NCBI RefSeq assembly: GCF_014170375.1
Contig: NZ_LZZW01000013.1
Span: 62,001-126,000 of the forward strand
Source of the DNA: Variovorax sp. UMC13
GTDB lineage: Bacteria > Pseudomonadota > Gammaproteobacteria > Burkholderiales > Burkholderiaceae_C
Reading direction: 5' to 3'
DNA: 64,000 bases
Below, piece after piece: positions 35,868-45,854 of this stretch. The notes beneath the pieces are model-generated. The model ran no database searches. It was not told the origin of the DNA and saw only the letters and a list, made by a program, of their open reading frames with translations. Within the stretch, counting starts at the first letter, position 1; each line of letters opens with the position of its first letter. The translations under genes were made by a program, and so were the position numbers.

Positions 35868-36890
35868 GGTCTCGCTCTAGCGTTCAATGAAGGACCGGCA
35901 TGGATCTTGGCGACCCCGGCGACCTGGCGGCGAGAGGGACCTTCTGTGAACGCTTGTAGGACTCAGCCTCCACCGCGCCACGATCCGCGACTGGCCCAAC
36001 CTGCCAAGGATGTGAGGCATCGGCACGGCGGGCGAGCAGATTTGACCAGTTTCTTCAGTCGCACGCTGTCGTATTGCTGCTGACCACTCCTATGTCCGGG
36101 CCTGCGCCGTCAGCGAAGGATTGGACGCTCCATGATCGAATCCGAGCAGCCCGAGGCCGCAGTGGATTCACACACGCGCCCGGCTGAAAGACTCACGTCG
36201 GTAGCCGAGCGCTGCGTGGCGACTGAAGCTCGGCCTCTTCTTGCCGGTGGCGCCGACGGTGGCGAACGCACGGGCCGGCTGTGATGGCGACGCCGAACAT
36301 TGCCAGGCATGAGTCCATCAGCAACGCATGGCGCCCTGCGGTTCGCTTGCCGGTGCAGTTAGTTGGTCTCACCATCTCGAGGCCGCGCGAGCGCGCGTTG
36401 ATCGCTGTGCTGAGCACGCGGTGCCGCCGCGCAGTGCGGCGCAGGGCGCGGATGAGCGTGAAGGACGCGGGGCGTGAAGGCGTGTACCGCAGGCGTTGCG
36501 AGTCCGGAGCGCACGGCGGCGCCGATGTCGCAGCTCCGTCGACCGCGATGCGGGCCATGCCCCGCGGCGGGCAGATGACCGCGCTGCGGCGTTCGTCGAG
36601 GAAAAAGCGACTTTTGCCTACATGCTTTGCCCAGCAAGCAGCGATCGTTGTGCTGGCGACTACTTGAACCAAACAGCAACATCAACGATCCGCCATGCCG
36701 CAGCGAACAGGCTCTTGTCCAGCCCAGGGTGCACGGGCGCGACTCGGCCACGCAACGGCACCGTCCACGCAAGGGCACCGGCGCCCTTGCCGTGGCTTTC
36801 GGGGGCGTTGATGTGGTCGTCGCGCGGAGAGTCAAGGGCGGCGCTGAAGGGCCGAGTCCCGCCTCTTACCCCCTTGCGAGAAAGAGCACC
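35868..36890. other. Long gene-free stretch
   Basis: About 1 kb with open frames on both strands but no ribosome site or recognisable domain. It may be eroded coding DNA; nothing specific can be supported. Confidence 0.4.
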
Positions 36891-37940
36891 ATGCAGCACC
36901 TCGATACGCCGCTGTCACCGCTTGACACCTTGGGTCTGCCACGCGGGAAGGCCGTACAACGGTCCAGGAAATGCTTGAATGTGGTCTTGACCGGGGCGTC
37001 CAGCGGCATCGGAAGAGCCACTGCACTGGCATTCGCCCGCCAAGGCGCCTCACCCATCCTGGCATCGCGCGACCGGGAGCACCTGCGGGAGGTAGCGCAC
37101 GCGTGCACGGAAGCAGGGGGCGCTGCCTCGATCATCCCGACAGATGTGACCGACGCCGCGGCGGTCCAGGTGCTTGCCGACGTGGCCGTCTCCCGCCTCG
37201 GGCATGTGGACGTGTGGGTCAACAACGTCGGTGTAGGCGCGATCGGTCTCTTTGATGAAACGCCGCTCGAGGCGCATCGTCGGGTGATCGAGGCGAACCT
37301 GTTGGGCCACATGCATGGCGCATACGCCATCCTGCCGCACTTCAAGTCGCGAGGCTCCGGCACCCTGATCAACATGATCTCCTTGGGCGGGTGGGTACCC
37401 GCGCCCTATGCCGCAGCCTAGACGGCGAGCAAGTTCGGCCCGCGCGGCTTTTCGGAGTCGCTGCGCGCCGAACTGTCGGCGCAGCCGCACATCCACGTGT
37501 GCGAGGTGTACCCGACCTTCGTGGACACACCGGGCATGTCGCACGGCGCCAACTACAGCGGCGCCCAGGTGCGCCCGCCGCCGCCCGTGGTGGATCCCCG
37601 CACCGTTGCAGATGCCTTGGTGTCCCTGGCCCTGCGTCCGCGCGCCAGGATCTTCATCGGCTCGCCTGCTCGGCCGGCCATTCTTGCCCACGCCCTGGCG
37701 CCCGACCTGCTGGCGCGCGGCATGAAATGGCTTACCGACAGGGCGCTGCAGCGCGCCAAGCCAGCCGAGCGCACGGACGGCAATCTCTTCGAGGCATCGC
37801 GTGGCAACGCCATCGACGGCGGTTTCCGATCCAGCGACGCACGCGCCTCTGCAGCGATGACCATCGGCATGGGCGCGGCAGCGATCGGCGCGCTCGCGCT
37901 GGCGGGCGGCTGGGCCATTCGGCAGCGCGACCGCACCTGA
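36891..37940 (+). pseudogene. SDR oxidoreductase interrupted by an amber codon at the catalytic tyrosine
   Basis: From ATG 36891 the frame encodes VVLTGASSGIGRATALAFAR, VNNVGVGAIG and the catalytic serine in LINMISLGG. At 37419-37421 a TAG stands exactly where the catalytic Tyr should be (APYAAA-stop-TASKFGPRGFSES; the serine-to-tyrosine spacing is correct). The same frame then continues intact to 37940 through TASK, VYPTFVDTPG, a C-terminal domain and a hydrophobic tail (AAIGALALAGGWAI). One base change from TAC/TAT would restore about 349 residues. A recent nonsense mutation is most likely; amber read-through or sequencing error are alternatives. Confidence 0.85.
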
Positions 37941-37968
37941 GTCGTTCCCCTCAACCAAGGAGTTTTCC

Positions 37969-38766
37969 ATGTCTTCGCACAGCACGAACAAGGGCTCATT
38001 CGCCATCGTCACCGGGGCGTCTTCGGGCATAGGCCTGGAACTGGCGCGCTGTTGCGCTGCCTCGGGCTTCGACCTGCTCATCGCGGCGGACGAGCCCGAG
38101 ATCGAGGCGGCCGCGCAGGAGCTGCGCAACGCCGGCGTGCAGGTCAGCGCCTTGGAGGTCGACCTGTCGACGATGGAGGGCGTCGACCGTCTATACGCCG
38201 CGGCAGGCGGGCGGCCCGTGGACGCGTTGCTGGCCAATGCGGGGCGCGGGCTGGGCCACGCCTTTCTTGATGAGGACTTCATGCAGGCCAGGCGGGTGCT
38301 CGACACCAACGTCACCGGTACCCTCTACCTGCTGCACAAGGTCGGTGGCGAGATGCGCGCCCGCAACCGTGGCCGCATCCTCATCACCGGGTCGATCGCG
38401 GGCTTCACGCCGGGTTCGTTCCAGGCGGTCTACAACGGCACGAAGGCGTTCATCGATTCGTTTTCCTTTGCCCTGCGCAACGAGCTGAAGGAATCCGCGG
38501 TCACCGTGACCTGCCTGATGCCCGGACCGACGGACACCGAGTTCTTCGAGCGTGCCGACATGCTGGACACCAAGGTGGGACAGGGCAGGAAGGCGGATCC
38601 GGCGAAGGTCGCGAAGATCGGCTTCGAGGCCATGCTCGACGGAGACGGCGACGTGGTCGCGGGCTGGAAGAACAAGTTGCAGGCGGCAGTGGCGAACATC
38701 ACGCCGTCTTCGATCCTGGCGGAGCAGCACCGGAAGATGGCGGAGCCCGGGTCGGCGAAATCCTGA
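37969..38766 (+). CDS. SDR-family oxidoreductase
   Basis: AAGGAG lies seven bases before the ATG. The 265-residue SDR has FAIVTGASSGIGLELAR, a short ALLANAGRGLG, catalytic Ser in ILITGSIAG and YNGTKAFIDSF, all intact. It follows the interrupted SDR by 28 bases and resembles it in size and arrangement, so the pair may have arisen by duplication or be a functional pair. The GDVVAGWKNKLQ tail is common in this stress-linked SDR subgroup. Substrate unknown. Confidence 0.9.
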   Translation: MSSHSTNKGSFAIVTGASSGIGLELARCCAASGFDLLIAADEPEIEAAAQELRNAGVQVSALEVDLSTMEGVDRLYAAAGGRPVDALLANAGRGLGHAFLDEDFMQARRVLDTNVTGTLYLLHKVGGEMRARNRGRILITGSIAGFTPGSFQAVYNGTKAFIDSFSFALRNELKESAVTVTCLMPGPTDTEFFERADMLDTKVGQGRKADPAKVAKIGFEAMLDGDGDVVAGWKNKLQAAVANITPSSILAEQHRKMAEPGSAKS

Positions 38767-39011
38767 ATCGCGTGCGCGCGCCGCGACGCCGATGCGCCAC
38801 CGCGCGCAAGCGGCGCGTCTTCAATTTGCGAGTCGATCGGGGGGGGGTATCGCTTTGACACTGGCGCGGCAGCTGCTGCGATCCCCTTGGATCGTCTCGA
38901 TGCCGCGCGCAAGACGCGCATGCGCTCGCGCGCAATGTCATGGCAGCGTTGCGTTCCAAGGGGTTTGGTAGTAACTTTGTACTCATTCCAGTCTATTTGG
39001 AGGTAAGTGAC

Positions 39012-39890
39012 ATGAGCAGTGCGGTGAACAGCCACGAATTGCCCGCTGCCTCAATGGCGGGTAATCCAATGAGCTTGGTCGTCGATGAAGCTTCTGAAGC
39101 TATTCGCGCCAACGCTTTTTACTTCGGGAACAAGGCGTGGGCCGAGGAATACCTCACCTACTGTCACCGAAGCGAGCAGTTCAAGGAGCGCTGGCTGGCG
39201 GCGACCGGAGACTGGACGGGCAAGGTCGTCGTCGACCTCGGCTGCGGGCCCGGCAACGTGTTTGCGACGCTCGGCGGTCGCCCCGCCAGGCTCATCGGTG
39301 TCGACGTCGCCGGCGGATCGCTCGAATTGGCAGAGGGGCTCGGCTACACGACCTTGCTTGCCGATGCGGCGAACGTTCCTCTCGACAGCGAGATGGCTGA
39401 CGTTGTGGCGATCAATGCCTCTTTGCATCATTGCGAGGACATGCGCGCGGTGCTTGTCGAGGCAGCGCGGCTCGTCAAGCCAGGGGGGGTCCTGGTGACC
39501 GACCATGATCCGCAACTGTCGGCGTGGGATTTCAAGGGCGTTGCAAAACTTCTCTGGGTCGCACGTCTGTTCGTGTACCGGGTCATCGGGCACGGCTTTC
39601 ACAAAACAGCGACGCAGCAGATGTGGGGCCTGAAGACCGAGATTCACCACAAGCCGGGCGACGGACTCACCGATGACTTCTACATCGACACACTTGCGCC
39701 CCTGGGCTTTTCCGTTTCGGTGTACGCGCACAACCATGAGATGGGAGCCGACGTCCTTGACGGAAAGGCAGGGCCTGCCGCGTGGAAGTACAAGATTGCA
39801 AACATGCTGTCCGGTCGCCGTCCGAGCGCCAGGACGAGCGCCCTCTCATTGATGTGCGTGGCGCGGAAAACTGATGGCGTGCTGGCCTGA
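39012..39890 (+). CDS. Class I SAM-dependent methyltransferase
   Basis: Start at 39012 follows GGAGG by nine bases. The 292-residue protein has YFGNKAWAEEYLTYCHRSEQ, VVVDLGCGPGNVFATLGG (motif I, about residue 72), LIGVDVAGGSLELA, VVAINASLHHCED and LVKPGGVLVTDHDPQ. The C-terminal region HKTATQQMWGLKTEIHHKPGD, with AHNHEMGADV after it, is shared with the pseudogene at 10880-11245. Monocistronic, with no clear promoter motif. Substrate unknown. Confidence 0.9.
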   Translation: MSSAVNSHELPAASMAGNPMSLVVDEASEAIRANAFYFGNKAWAEEYLTYCHRSEQFKERWLAATGDWTGKVVVDLGCGPGNVFATLGGRPARLIGVDVAGGSLELAEGLGYTTLLADAANVPLDSEMADVVAINASLHHCEDMRAVLVEAARLVKPGGVLVTDHDPQLSAWDFKGVAKLLWVARLFVYRVIGHGFHKTATQQMWGLKTEIHHKPGDGLTDDFYIDTLAPLGFSVSVYAHNHEMGADVLDGKAGPAAWKYKIANMLSGRRPSARTSALSLMCVARKTDGVLA

Positions 39891-40041
39891 GCGAGGTCCC
39901 TGGCCTCTGCGGGCACGGTGGTCGAGCCTATGCGCTCGCCGAAGGCGTACGGCCATCGCGCCGACCGTGCCAACTCGCAGCGACTGAACGCTGAGTCCCT
40001 TCTCTACCCAGCGTGCTGTCCGAGCGAGCGTCACGAGCGGT

Positions 40042-41799
40042 TCACCGACCGGGTCGGGCTTCCAGGGCGATGCGCAAGGCCCGGCGATAGCGATCGCGTT
40101 CTGCCACAAGCGCAGCACGCTCCGGAGCATCGGCCGCATTCACAGCCATGGCGAAGTGCGCCCACTGGAATGCAAGATAGGACGGGCGGAGCAGCGCAAT
40201 CAGTGACATATTGATGTGTGCACCTTGCTGCCCCGCGCGGGCGGCCACCGTGCGGAGCTCCGCGGGCGACAGACCCCACTCGACCTCCGCTCCGACCATG
40301 TCCCAGGCGATGTCCTGGCACCCCACGAGATCGTGCGCGGCCGCGTGATCGACGGCGTCAGTCTTCAATAGAAGTGATCGGCCGGCGAGCCATTCCCACC
40401 GGTGCATCCGATTGTCGGTTTCCACGCGCACGACGTCCGCTGACGCGTGTTGGAAACTGCGCTCCAGGGCCGCACACCGCTCACCGGCGGAGACGCCGAA
40501 CGCTTCCGTCGCATTGCATCGGGTCATCTCGAGCAACGACGCCATTGACGCGCCACTGTCGGCGGCAGCGGGAAAGCTGCGCGAGCGGAAGGCCAGGTAG
40601 TCGCCGATCTTCGTGAGCAGACTGGCGCGTTGCGCCCGCGGCAGCCGGGAGGGAAGCGGCCCAAGATCGTCGCGCCAGCGCTCCACGAGGAAGCCGTGGC
40701 GCAGGCCTGCCGGCGCCGGCGTAAAGCCCGCGCTTCCGAGCGCGTTCGCGCGTACGAGCGCCCGCTCGCCCATCCTGCCGAGACCGACAAACTTCACGAG
40801 CCAAGTTGCTTCGCCCGAGAACGCGAGGTATTTCAGTCGCTCTTGCCATGGATGTGCAGGCGGCGGCGGTTCGCCTTTGTCCCGCGTTTGCAATGGACGC
40901 CATCGGCCGTTTCCGATGTCCTGCAACGGCGCGACCAGCGGTCCGACCAGCGTCTCGACCCAACGGCGCAGCTGGTGCTCGGTCCGCAGTGCGGTGCCGA
41001 CGCCGTCTTCGAAGCTCACATGCTGCCGTGAAACGCTGGTCCATAGCGTGCGGGCAAAGGTGCCGGCCTCCGGCCCCGGCAGGCCCGCATGGCTGGGGAA
41101 GAAATGCAGTCGGTTCGTGGCGACGCCTGCCTGCTGCAGCCAGCGTCCCGCTGCGGCCATGGACGATCCTGAAAGGCCGGGACCTTCGTCGACCACCGCG
41201 AAGCCCGCGCCTCCGTCGACGCATTGCAAGGGCGGCGCTGCGATCTCGCGATCGAAAGGGTGGCCGACAGGCCGCAAGGTCCGGGGAACCGGCGCTCCGA
41301 GCGCGACCGCCACCATCGCCGCCAGGCTGGTGCCGATGCTGCGCAGGCCGAACACCTGCCAGTGAGGTGCCATGTGCCTGCAGCGTCGCGCTGCCTCGCC
41401 GTAGAGCTCCGGATACACGGCATAGAACGCGTACCCCTCCGGGACCCGAAGGAGCAGGAGCGCGTCGGCCAGCGTGGCTTCGCAGCGCGCCAGGAGTTCG
41501 AAAGGCAGCGGGCCGCAGTTCTGGTACCCGCTGCACCACGATGCCCAGCAACAGCGCGCGAGCGCCGTGGTCAGGGCCATGGCCTCCTGCTGGCCAGCTA
41601 CCGTGTCTTCGCCGGCCGCTGAGAGGCGGGCATCCGCGGCGCCCTGTGCGAGCATGCCTGCGTCTATCAGCAAGGTGACCAGCAGACTGTGCCGCGAAAG
41701 TCCGGGCGCCATGGTGCCCGCATGGCGCATGTCGTGGGACATTCGCGCGATGACTTGCGCGCCTGCTTGCTGCCTGGCGACGTCGCCGTAGACCTGCAT
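40042..41799 (-). CDS. Predicted phosphoribosyltransferase/APH-like kinase fusion protein
   Basis: A 585-residue protein starting two bases after the phosphatase stop (TGAGCATG), hence translationally coupled. N-terminal half: VPEGYAFYAVYPELYGEAA (119-137), RSIGTSL (153-159) and FAVVDEGPGLSGSS (200-213). The last is the hydrophobic-acidic pair plus S-G-S-S shape of a PRPP-binding loop. C-terminal half: ATWLVKFVGLG (331-341), GFLVERWRDD (369-378), TDNRMHRWEW (461-470) and KTDAVDH (479-485), in the order expected for an aminoglycoside-phosphotransferase-like kinase. Both assignments are motif reading, not database matches. No signal or membrane segment. Confidence 0.65.
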   Translation of the reverse strand: MQVYGDVARQQAGAQVIARMSHDMRHAGTMAPGLSRHSLLVTLLIDAGMLAQGAADARLSAAGEDTVAGQQEAMALTTALARCCWASWCSGYQNCGPLPFELLARCEATLADALLLLRVPEGYAFYAVYPELYGEAARRCRHMAPHWQVFGLRSIGTSLAAMVAVALGAPVPRTLRPVGHPFDREIAAPPLQCVDGGAGFAVVDEGPGLSGSSMAAAGRWLQQAGVATNRLHFFPSHAGLPGPEAGTFARTLWTSVSRQHVSFEDGVGTALRTEHQLRRWVETLVGPLVAPLQDIGNGRWRPLQTRDKGEPPPPAHPWQERLKYLAFSGEATWLVKFVGLGRMGERALVRANALGSAGFTPAPAGLRHGFLVERWRDDLGPLPSRLPRAQRASLLTKIGDYLAFRSRSFPAAADSGASMASLLEMTRCNATEAFGVSAGERCAALERSFQHASADVVRVETDNRMHRWEWLAGRSLLLKTDAVDHAAAHDLVGCQDIAWDMVGAEVEWGLSPAELRTVAARAGQQGAHINMSLIALLRPSYLAFQWAHFAMAVNAADAPERAALVAERDRYRRALRIALEARPGR

Positions 41800-41801
41800 G
41801 C

Positions 41802-42359
41802 TCAGGTCGTGCGCAAGTGACGGTAGGCAATCCGCTGGAAGTCGTCGAAGCTCGGAGTGGTCCACGACACTCGATGGTGAGGCCTGAAGCGCTCCAGCCA
41901 TTCCTGCCAGCAGGCGAACTGGGCGGGAGAGGGCGACACGAGCGAGCGCCTGTCCTTCAGGCGCGCGAGCGCATCGAGTGGCGAGCTGCCCCGTTGCACC
42001 AACACACACAGCGCGAGCGTCGCCGATCGACCGATGCCGTGTTCGCAGTGGATCAGGACCCGACGCCCGCCGTCGAGCCATTGGCAGGCGAAGCGCACGC
42101 CGTCATCGAGTTGCCCGGGGTCGAGACCACACATGTCCTCGGTGGGCAGATGCAACAGCGAGATGCCGTGGGCCAGCAACACCTGCTCGTCGTCCCTGTC
42201 TTCCTGTCGCAGGTCGATCACCGCATCGATCCCGTGCATGGCCGCGAGCAGCGCGGCCTGGGTTGCGGGGAAACTGCCGCCGACGGCAAGTTGCTCGTCG
42301 ATCCAGTCGAAGTTGGGCTGCCAGACGTCGTTCATGATCATGAAAAAGTGGGTGGACAT
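41802..42359 (-). CDS. Dual-specificity/tyrosine phosphatase-like protein
   Basis: A 185-residue protein with DEQLAVGGSFPA, VIDLRQED (general acid region), LHLPTEDMC and the P-loop VLIHCEHGIGRSATLALCVL (HCx5R, Cys nucleophile). It belongs to the cysteine-based dual-specificity phosphatase family, including forms that act on inositol or sugar phosphates. Start at 42359 is chosen for length; no good ribosome site is seen, and an ATG at 42335 is also possible. It heads an operon with the PRTase/kinase-like gene and is divergent from the UDP-xylose synthase gene. Confidence 0.88.
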   Translation of the reverse strand: MSTHFFMIMNDVWQPNFDWIDEQLAVGGSFPATQAALLAAMHGIDAVIDLRQEDRDDEQVLLAHGISLLHLPTEDMCGLDPGQLDDGVRFACQWLDGGRRVLIHCEHGIGRSATLALCVLVQRGSSPLDALARLKDRRSLVSPSPAQFACWQEWLERFRPHHRVSWTTPSFDDFQRIAYRHLRTT

Positions 42360-42490
42360 GGGAACGTGAAATGCCTGTCGATGCGGCACGACTCATCAAT
42401 GTGCACAGCAAAGCCACAGGGCACCGTCCGACCCGACGTGTGCCTCCAGCGCGATAGCGTGTGCTGTCTGTTCAACATTTCGATGGAGCG

Positions 42491-43573
42491 ATGTCCGCCA
42501 TGCGCAACTACACCTCGCAGTGCCGTGTTCTCGTCACCGGCGGTGCCGGCTTCCTGGGCAGTCATCTCTGCGGACGCCTGCTCGCCCAAGGGCATGACGT
42601 GCTCTGCGTCGACAACTTCTTCACCGGCGTCAGGCAGAACATCGCGCACCTGCTTGAGCACCCGCACTTCGAACTGTTGCGGCATGACGTGACATTTCCG
42701 CTCTATGTCGAGGTCGACCGCATCTTCAACCTGGCGTGCCCCGCGTCGCCGGTGCACTATCAGTACGACCCGGTGCAGACCACCAAGACGAGCGTGCACG
42801 GCGCCATCAACATGCTCGGTCTGGCCAAGAGGGTGCACGCGCGGATCTTGCAGGCGTCGACCAGCGAAGTCTACGGCGACCCGGACGTGCATCCACAACG
42901 CGAGAACTATTGGGGCCGCGTGAATCCGATCGGCATCCGCAGTTGCTATGACGAGGGAAAACGCTGCGCCGAAACCTTGTTCTTCGACTACCACCGGCAG
43001 CACGAGGTCGACATCCGGGTGGCACGGATCTTCAATACCTATGGACCGCGCATGCACCCGAACGACGGGCGGGTGGTCTCGAATTTCATTGTTCAGGCCC
43101 TGCGCGGCGAGCCGATCACCATCTATGGTGAAGGCGAGCAGACGCGCAGCTTCTGCTATGTCGACGACCTGATCGATGGCCTGACGCGCTTCATGGAGGC
43201 AGACGCGCCGATTCCGGGGCCCATCAACATCGGCAACCCGGGCGAGTTCACCGTCCGACAGCTCGCCGAGCAAGTGATCTCGCTGACCGGGTCGCGCTCC
43301 CGGCTGAGTTTTGCGCCACTGCCCTCTGACGATCCGATGCAACGCAAGCCGGACATTGCGCGCGCGCGTGACCTGCTGGGATGGACGCCCCAGGTACAAC
43401 TCGAGGAAGGCCTGCGACGAACCATCGCCTATTTCGATGCGCTGCTTTCCGGTGCCACGACGGCGCTGACTTCGGATCATCTGAGCGCCAGTGCGTCGCC
43501 GCGCCCCTCGGCCGTCGGCGCTGCAGCGGCCAGCGGCATGGCTGCAACGTCGGGCGTGCTGCCAGGCGCATAA
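42491..43573 (+). CDS. UDP-glucuronate decarboxylase (UDP-xylose synthase)
   Basis: Start at 42491 follows TGGAG. The extended SDR has [19 protein letters not shown], the hallmark [39 protein letters not shown] (Tyr and Lys), [10 protein letters not shown] and [12 protein letters not shown], diagnostic of the UXS family that makes UDP-xylose from UDP-glucuronate with bound NAD. The last about 45 residues are a variable Ala-rich tail that overlaps the convergent glycosidase gene by 97 bases. Confidence 0.93.
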   Translation: MSAMRNYTSQCRVLVTGGAGFLGSHLCGRLLAQGHDVLCVDNFFTGVRQNIAHLLEHPHFELLRHDVTFPLYVEVDRIFNLACPASPVHYQYDPVQTTKTSVHGAINMLGLAKRVHARILQASTSEVYGDPDVHPQRENYWGRVNPIGIRSCYDEGKRCAETLFFDYHRQHEVDIRVARIFNTYGPRMHPNDGRVVSNFIVQALRGEPITIYGEGEQTRSFCYVDDLIDGLTRFMEADAPIPGPINIGNPGEFTVRQLAEQVISLTGSRSRLSFAPLPSDDPMQRKPDIARARDLLGWTPQVQLEEGLRRTIAYFDALLSGATTALTSDHLSASASPRPSAVGAAAASGMAATSGVLPGA

Positions 43574-44448
43574 CGGCGCACCATCCGCGCGCAGAACTCC
43601 GCGAACTCCTCGGCCTGCTGCGGCGGGCTGGTGTGATGCGGCGCCATCCCGCGGTGTTCGGGTGTGAAGCAGAAGGTGACGGTCAGCTCGAAATCTTCCA
43701 GCGTGCGCATGACGCGGTCGAACCAGAGTTGCCCGTCAGGGCGAAAACTGTCGGCCCAGCTCAGTCCGGTGCGCAGCTGCCGCACGCCGAGTCGTCTGAG
43801 CCATCGCACCGCATCGTCGAGCCGGTGGTCCTCGTGATGAAACCATTGGCAGATGCCCATCGCCGGCGTGTAGTCCGAAAAGATCTTGGCAGCGAGCTTT
43901 GGCGTACCGTCCTCGCGCAACAGACCCATGTGGAAGTGCCGGTAATAGCTGGAGCCTTCCGCTTCACGATGGCGTGTGGTGGCCGGCCATGCGGCGGGCA
44001 AATCATAGAGCGAGTACCAGAAGATGCGCGGCGCTCTTCCGATCAGCAGTTCGGCCGTTCGCTGCAGGCCGAAGGCCTGCACTTCTTCCGCGCCAAAGGT
44101 TGATACGCCGACCTCCGTGACCCATACCGGCAGGTGGGTGACCGCCGCGATTTCGGCCATGCGCACGGGCCATTCATCGATCGGCCAGTGGTTCCAGTCG
44201 AGCGGGAAGCCGTGTACTGCCACTGCGTCGAGCCCGGTGAGAACACCATTGTCGCGCAGCCGGGTCATGAAGCCCGCGTCGATCGGCGAGATGCCGCCCA
44301 GCACCTGAGTGATCGCCCTGTTCTCGGCGCGTACTGCTTGCGACGCGCGCCGCACCATGTGGGAGTAGAGCGTCCACTCGGGGTCGAGTTCGAGATCCCA
44401 GTGTGACTTGTTGTTCGGCTCGTTCCAGAACTTGACGGCTTCGATCAT
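43477..44448 (-). CDS. Glycoside hydrolase (clan A, GH39-like)
   Basis: A 323-residue protein beginning [17 protein letters not shown], with the acid/base Glu in WNEPN near residue 10, [11 protein letters not shown], and the likely nucleophile in [14 protein letters not shown] near residue 116, then FWYSLYDLP. The two strand-end glutamates fit a clan GH-A retaining enzyme such as a beta-xylosidase. The early position of WNEPN suggests a trimmed N-terminus compared with full (beta/alpha)8 barrels; a second barrel-like half with [12 protein letters not shown] follows. It overlaps ino1 by four bases and has no signal peptide, so it acts in the cytoplasm. Confidence 0.8.
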   Translation of the reverse strand: MIEAVKFWNEPNNKSHWDLELDPEWTLYSHMVRRASQAVRAENRAITQVLGGISPIDAGFMTRLRDNGVLTGLDAVAVHGFPLDWNHWPIDEWPVRMAEIAAVTHLPVWVTEVGVSTFGAEEVQAFGLQRTAELLIGRAPRIFWYSLYDLPAAWPATTRHREAEGSSYYRHFHMGLLREDGTPKLAAKIFSDYTPAMGICQWFHHEDHRLDDAVRWLRRLGVRQLRTGLSWADSFRPDGQLWFDRVMRTLEDFELTVTFCFTPEHRGMAPHHTSPPQQAEEFAEFCARMVRRYAPGSTPDVAAMPLAAAAPTAEGRGDALALR

Positions 44449-45590
44449 GCTTGGTCACTCTTGAGTTGGGCCACAGCCGCGGCGCGCTTCGCTGCCGCGC
44501 GCGCCGGGGCTGTGGCCTCCGCGTCGCCCCGGATGAAGGCCTCGACCAGCTCGTGCGCCTCGTCGTCGGTGAACTGTTGGGGTGGCGACTTCATGAAATA
44601 GCTCGATGGCGCCAGCACAGGGCCGCCGATGCCGCGGTCCAGGGCCAGCTTTGCGCAGCGCACGGCATCGATCACCACCCCGGCGGAGTTGGGCGAGTCC
44701 CATACCTCCAGTTTTACCTCGCACTGCAGCGGAACATTGCCAAACGTTGTGCCCTCCATGCGGATGTAGCACCACTTGCGATCCTCGAGCCAGGGCACGT
44801 GGTCACTTGGCCCGACGTGCACGTCGCGCCCGGCCATCGGATGGCCGAGCTGGCTGGTGACGGACTGCGTCTTGGAGATCTTCTTGGACTCGAGCCGCTC
44901 CCGCTCGAGCATGTTGAGAAAGTCGGTGTTGCCGCCGAAGTTGAGCTGGTAGGTGCGGTCCAGGCGCACGCCGCGCTTGCGGAACAGGTCGGTGAGTAGG
45001 CGATGCACGATGGTTGCGCCCACCTGCGACTTGATGTCATCGCCGATGATCGGCAGCCCGCGGTCGGCAAAGCGCTTCTGCCACACCGGGTCGGATGCGA
45101 TGAACACTGGCACGCAGTTGACGAACGCGCAGCCTGCTTCGATCGCCTGCTCTGCATACCAGCGGGTCGCCCTTTCCGAACCCACGGGCAGATAGGAGAC
45201 GAGCACTTCGGTACCGGTGTCGCGCAGCACCTTTGCAACGTCCGCCACGGCGCCGCGGGCGGGCGGAAACACACCCTTCAGGTACTTTCCCAGCCCGTCG
45301 TGCGTGGGACCCCGCATCACCTGCACCCCCGCGGGTGGCACCTCGGCGAAGCGAAGTGTGTTGTTGGGCGCTTCGAAGATGGCCTCGGAGAGATCGCGAC
45401 CGACCTTGTTCGCATTGACGTCGAACGCGGCGCTGAACGCGATATCACTGGCGTGGTAACCGGCCAGGTCGATGTGCATGAGACCAGGCACGAACTCCTG
45501 CCGGCGTGCGTCCTTGTAGAACTCGACCCCTTGGACCAAGGAGGATGCGCAGTTGCCCACGCCGACCACCGCAACCCTGATTTTTTCCAT
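44445..45590 (-). CDS. ino1: Inositol-3-phosphate synthase
   Basis: Start at 45590 follows AGGGG. The 381-residue protein has [97 protein letters not shown] and [10 protein letters not shown]. This matches the compact prokaryotic (actinobacterial-type) myo-inositol-1-phosphate synthase, converting glucose 6-phosphate to inositol phosphate. It is unusual in betaproteobacteria. It leads a two-gene operon with the glycosidase and is divergent from the epimerase operon, sharing a 264-base intergenic region. Confidence 0.94.
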   Translation of the reverse strand: MEKIRVAVVGVGNCASSLVQGVEFYKDARRQEFVPGLMHIDLAGYHASDIAFSAAFDVNANKVGRDLSEAIFEAPNNTLRFAEVPPAGVQVMRGPTHDGLGKYLKGVFPPARGAVADVAKVLRDTGTEVLVSYLPVGSERATRWYAEQAIEAGCAFVNCVPVFIASDPVWQKRFADRGLPIIGDDIKSQVGATIVHRLLTDLFRKRGVRLDRTYQLNFGGNTDFLNMLERERLESKKISKTQSVTSQLGHPMAGRDVHVGPSDHVPWLEDRKWCYIRMEGTTFGNVPLQCEVKLEVWDSPNSAGVVIDAVRCAKLALDRGIGGPVLAPSSYFMKSPPQQFTDDEAHELVEAFIRGDAEATAPARAAAKRAAAVAQLKSDQA

Positions 45591-45854
45591 GCAGACCCCT
45601 TGAATGATGGCTTTTGAAATGGTTGGCGCTGACGGGCGAAAAACCATGAAGGACGACGCTCCGCCTCGGAATGCTGCCGTTCCTTGCTTTGTACAAGGCC
45701 GATAACTCAGCCGTGGCGTAACCGAGCTTTGTTCCTACAACGGGCTACTTGCCTTCGCACACGCCGCTCGAACCGGCCCCGCGACGTTCAGGACTCGGAA
45801 GCCCCAGGTGCGTCATGCACGGCAGGCAAGAAGAACACACAACGAAAGGGAAAG

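Noticed and set aside
36193..36978. Overlapping frames on both strands between AsmA and the broken SDR
   Set aside because: None has a start signal or domain, and candidates contradict each other; transposase origin was considered but no motif found.
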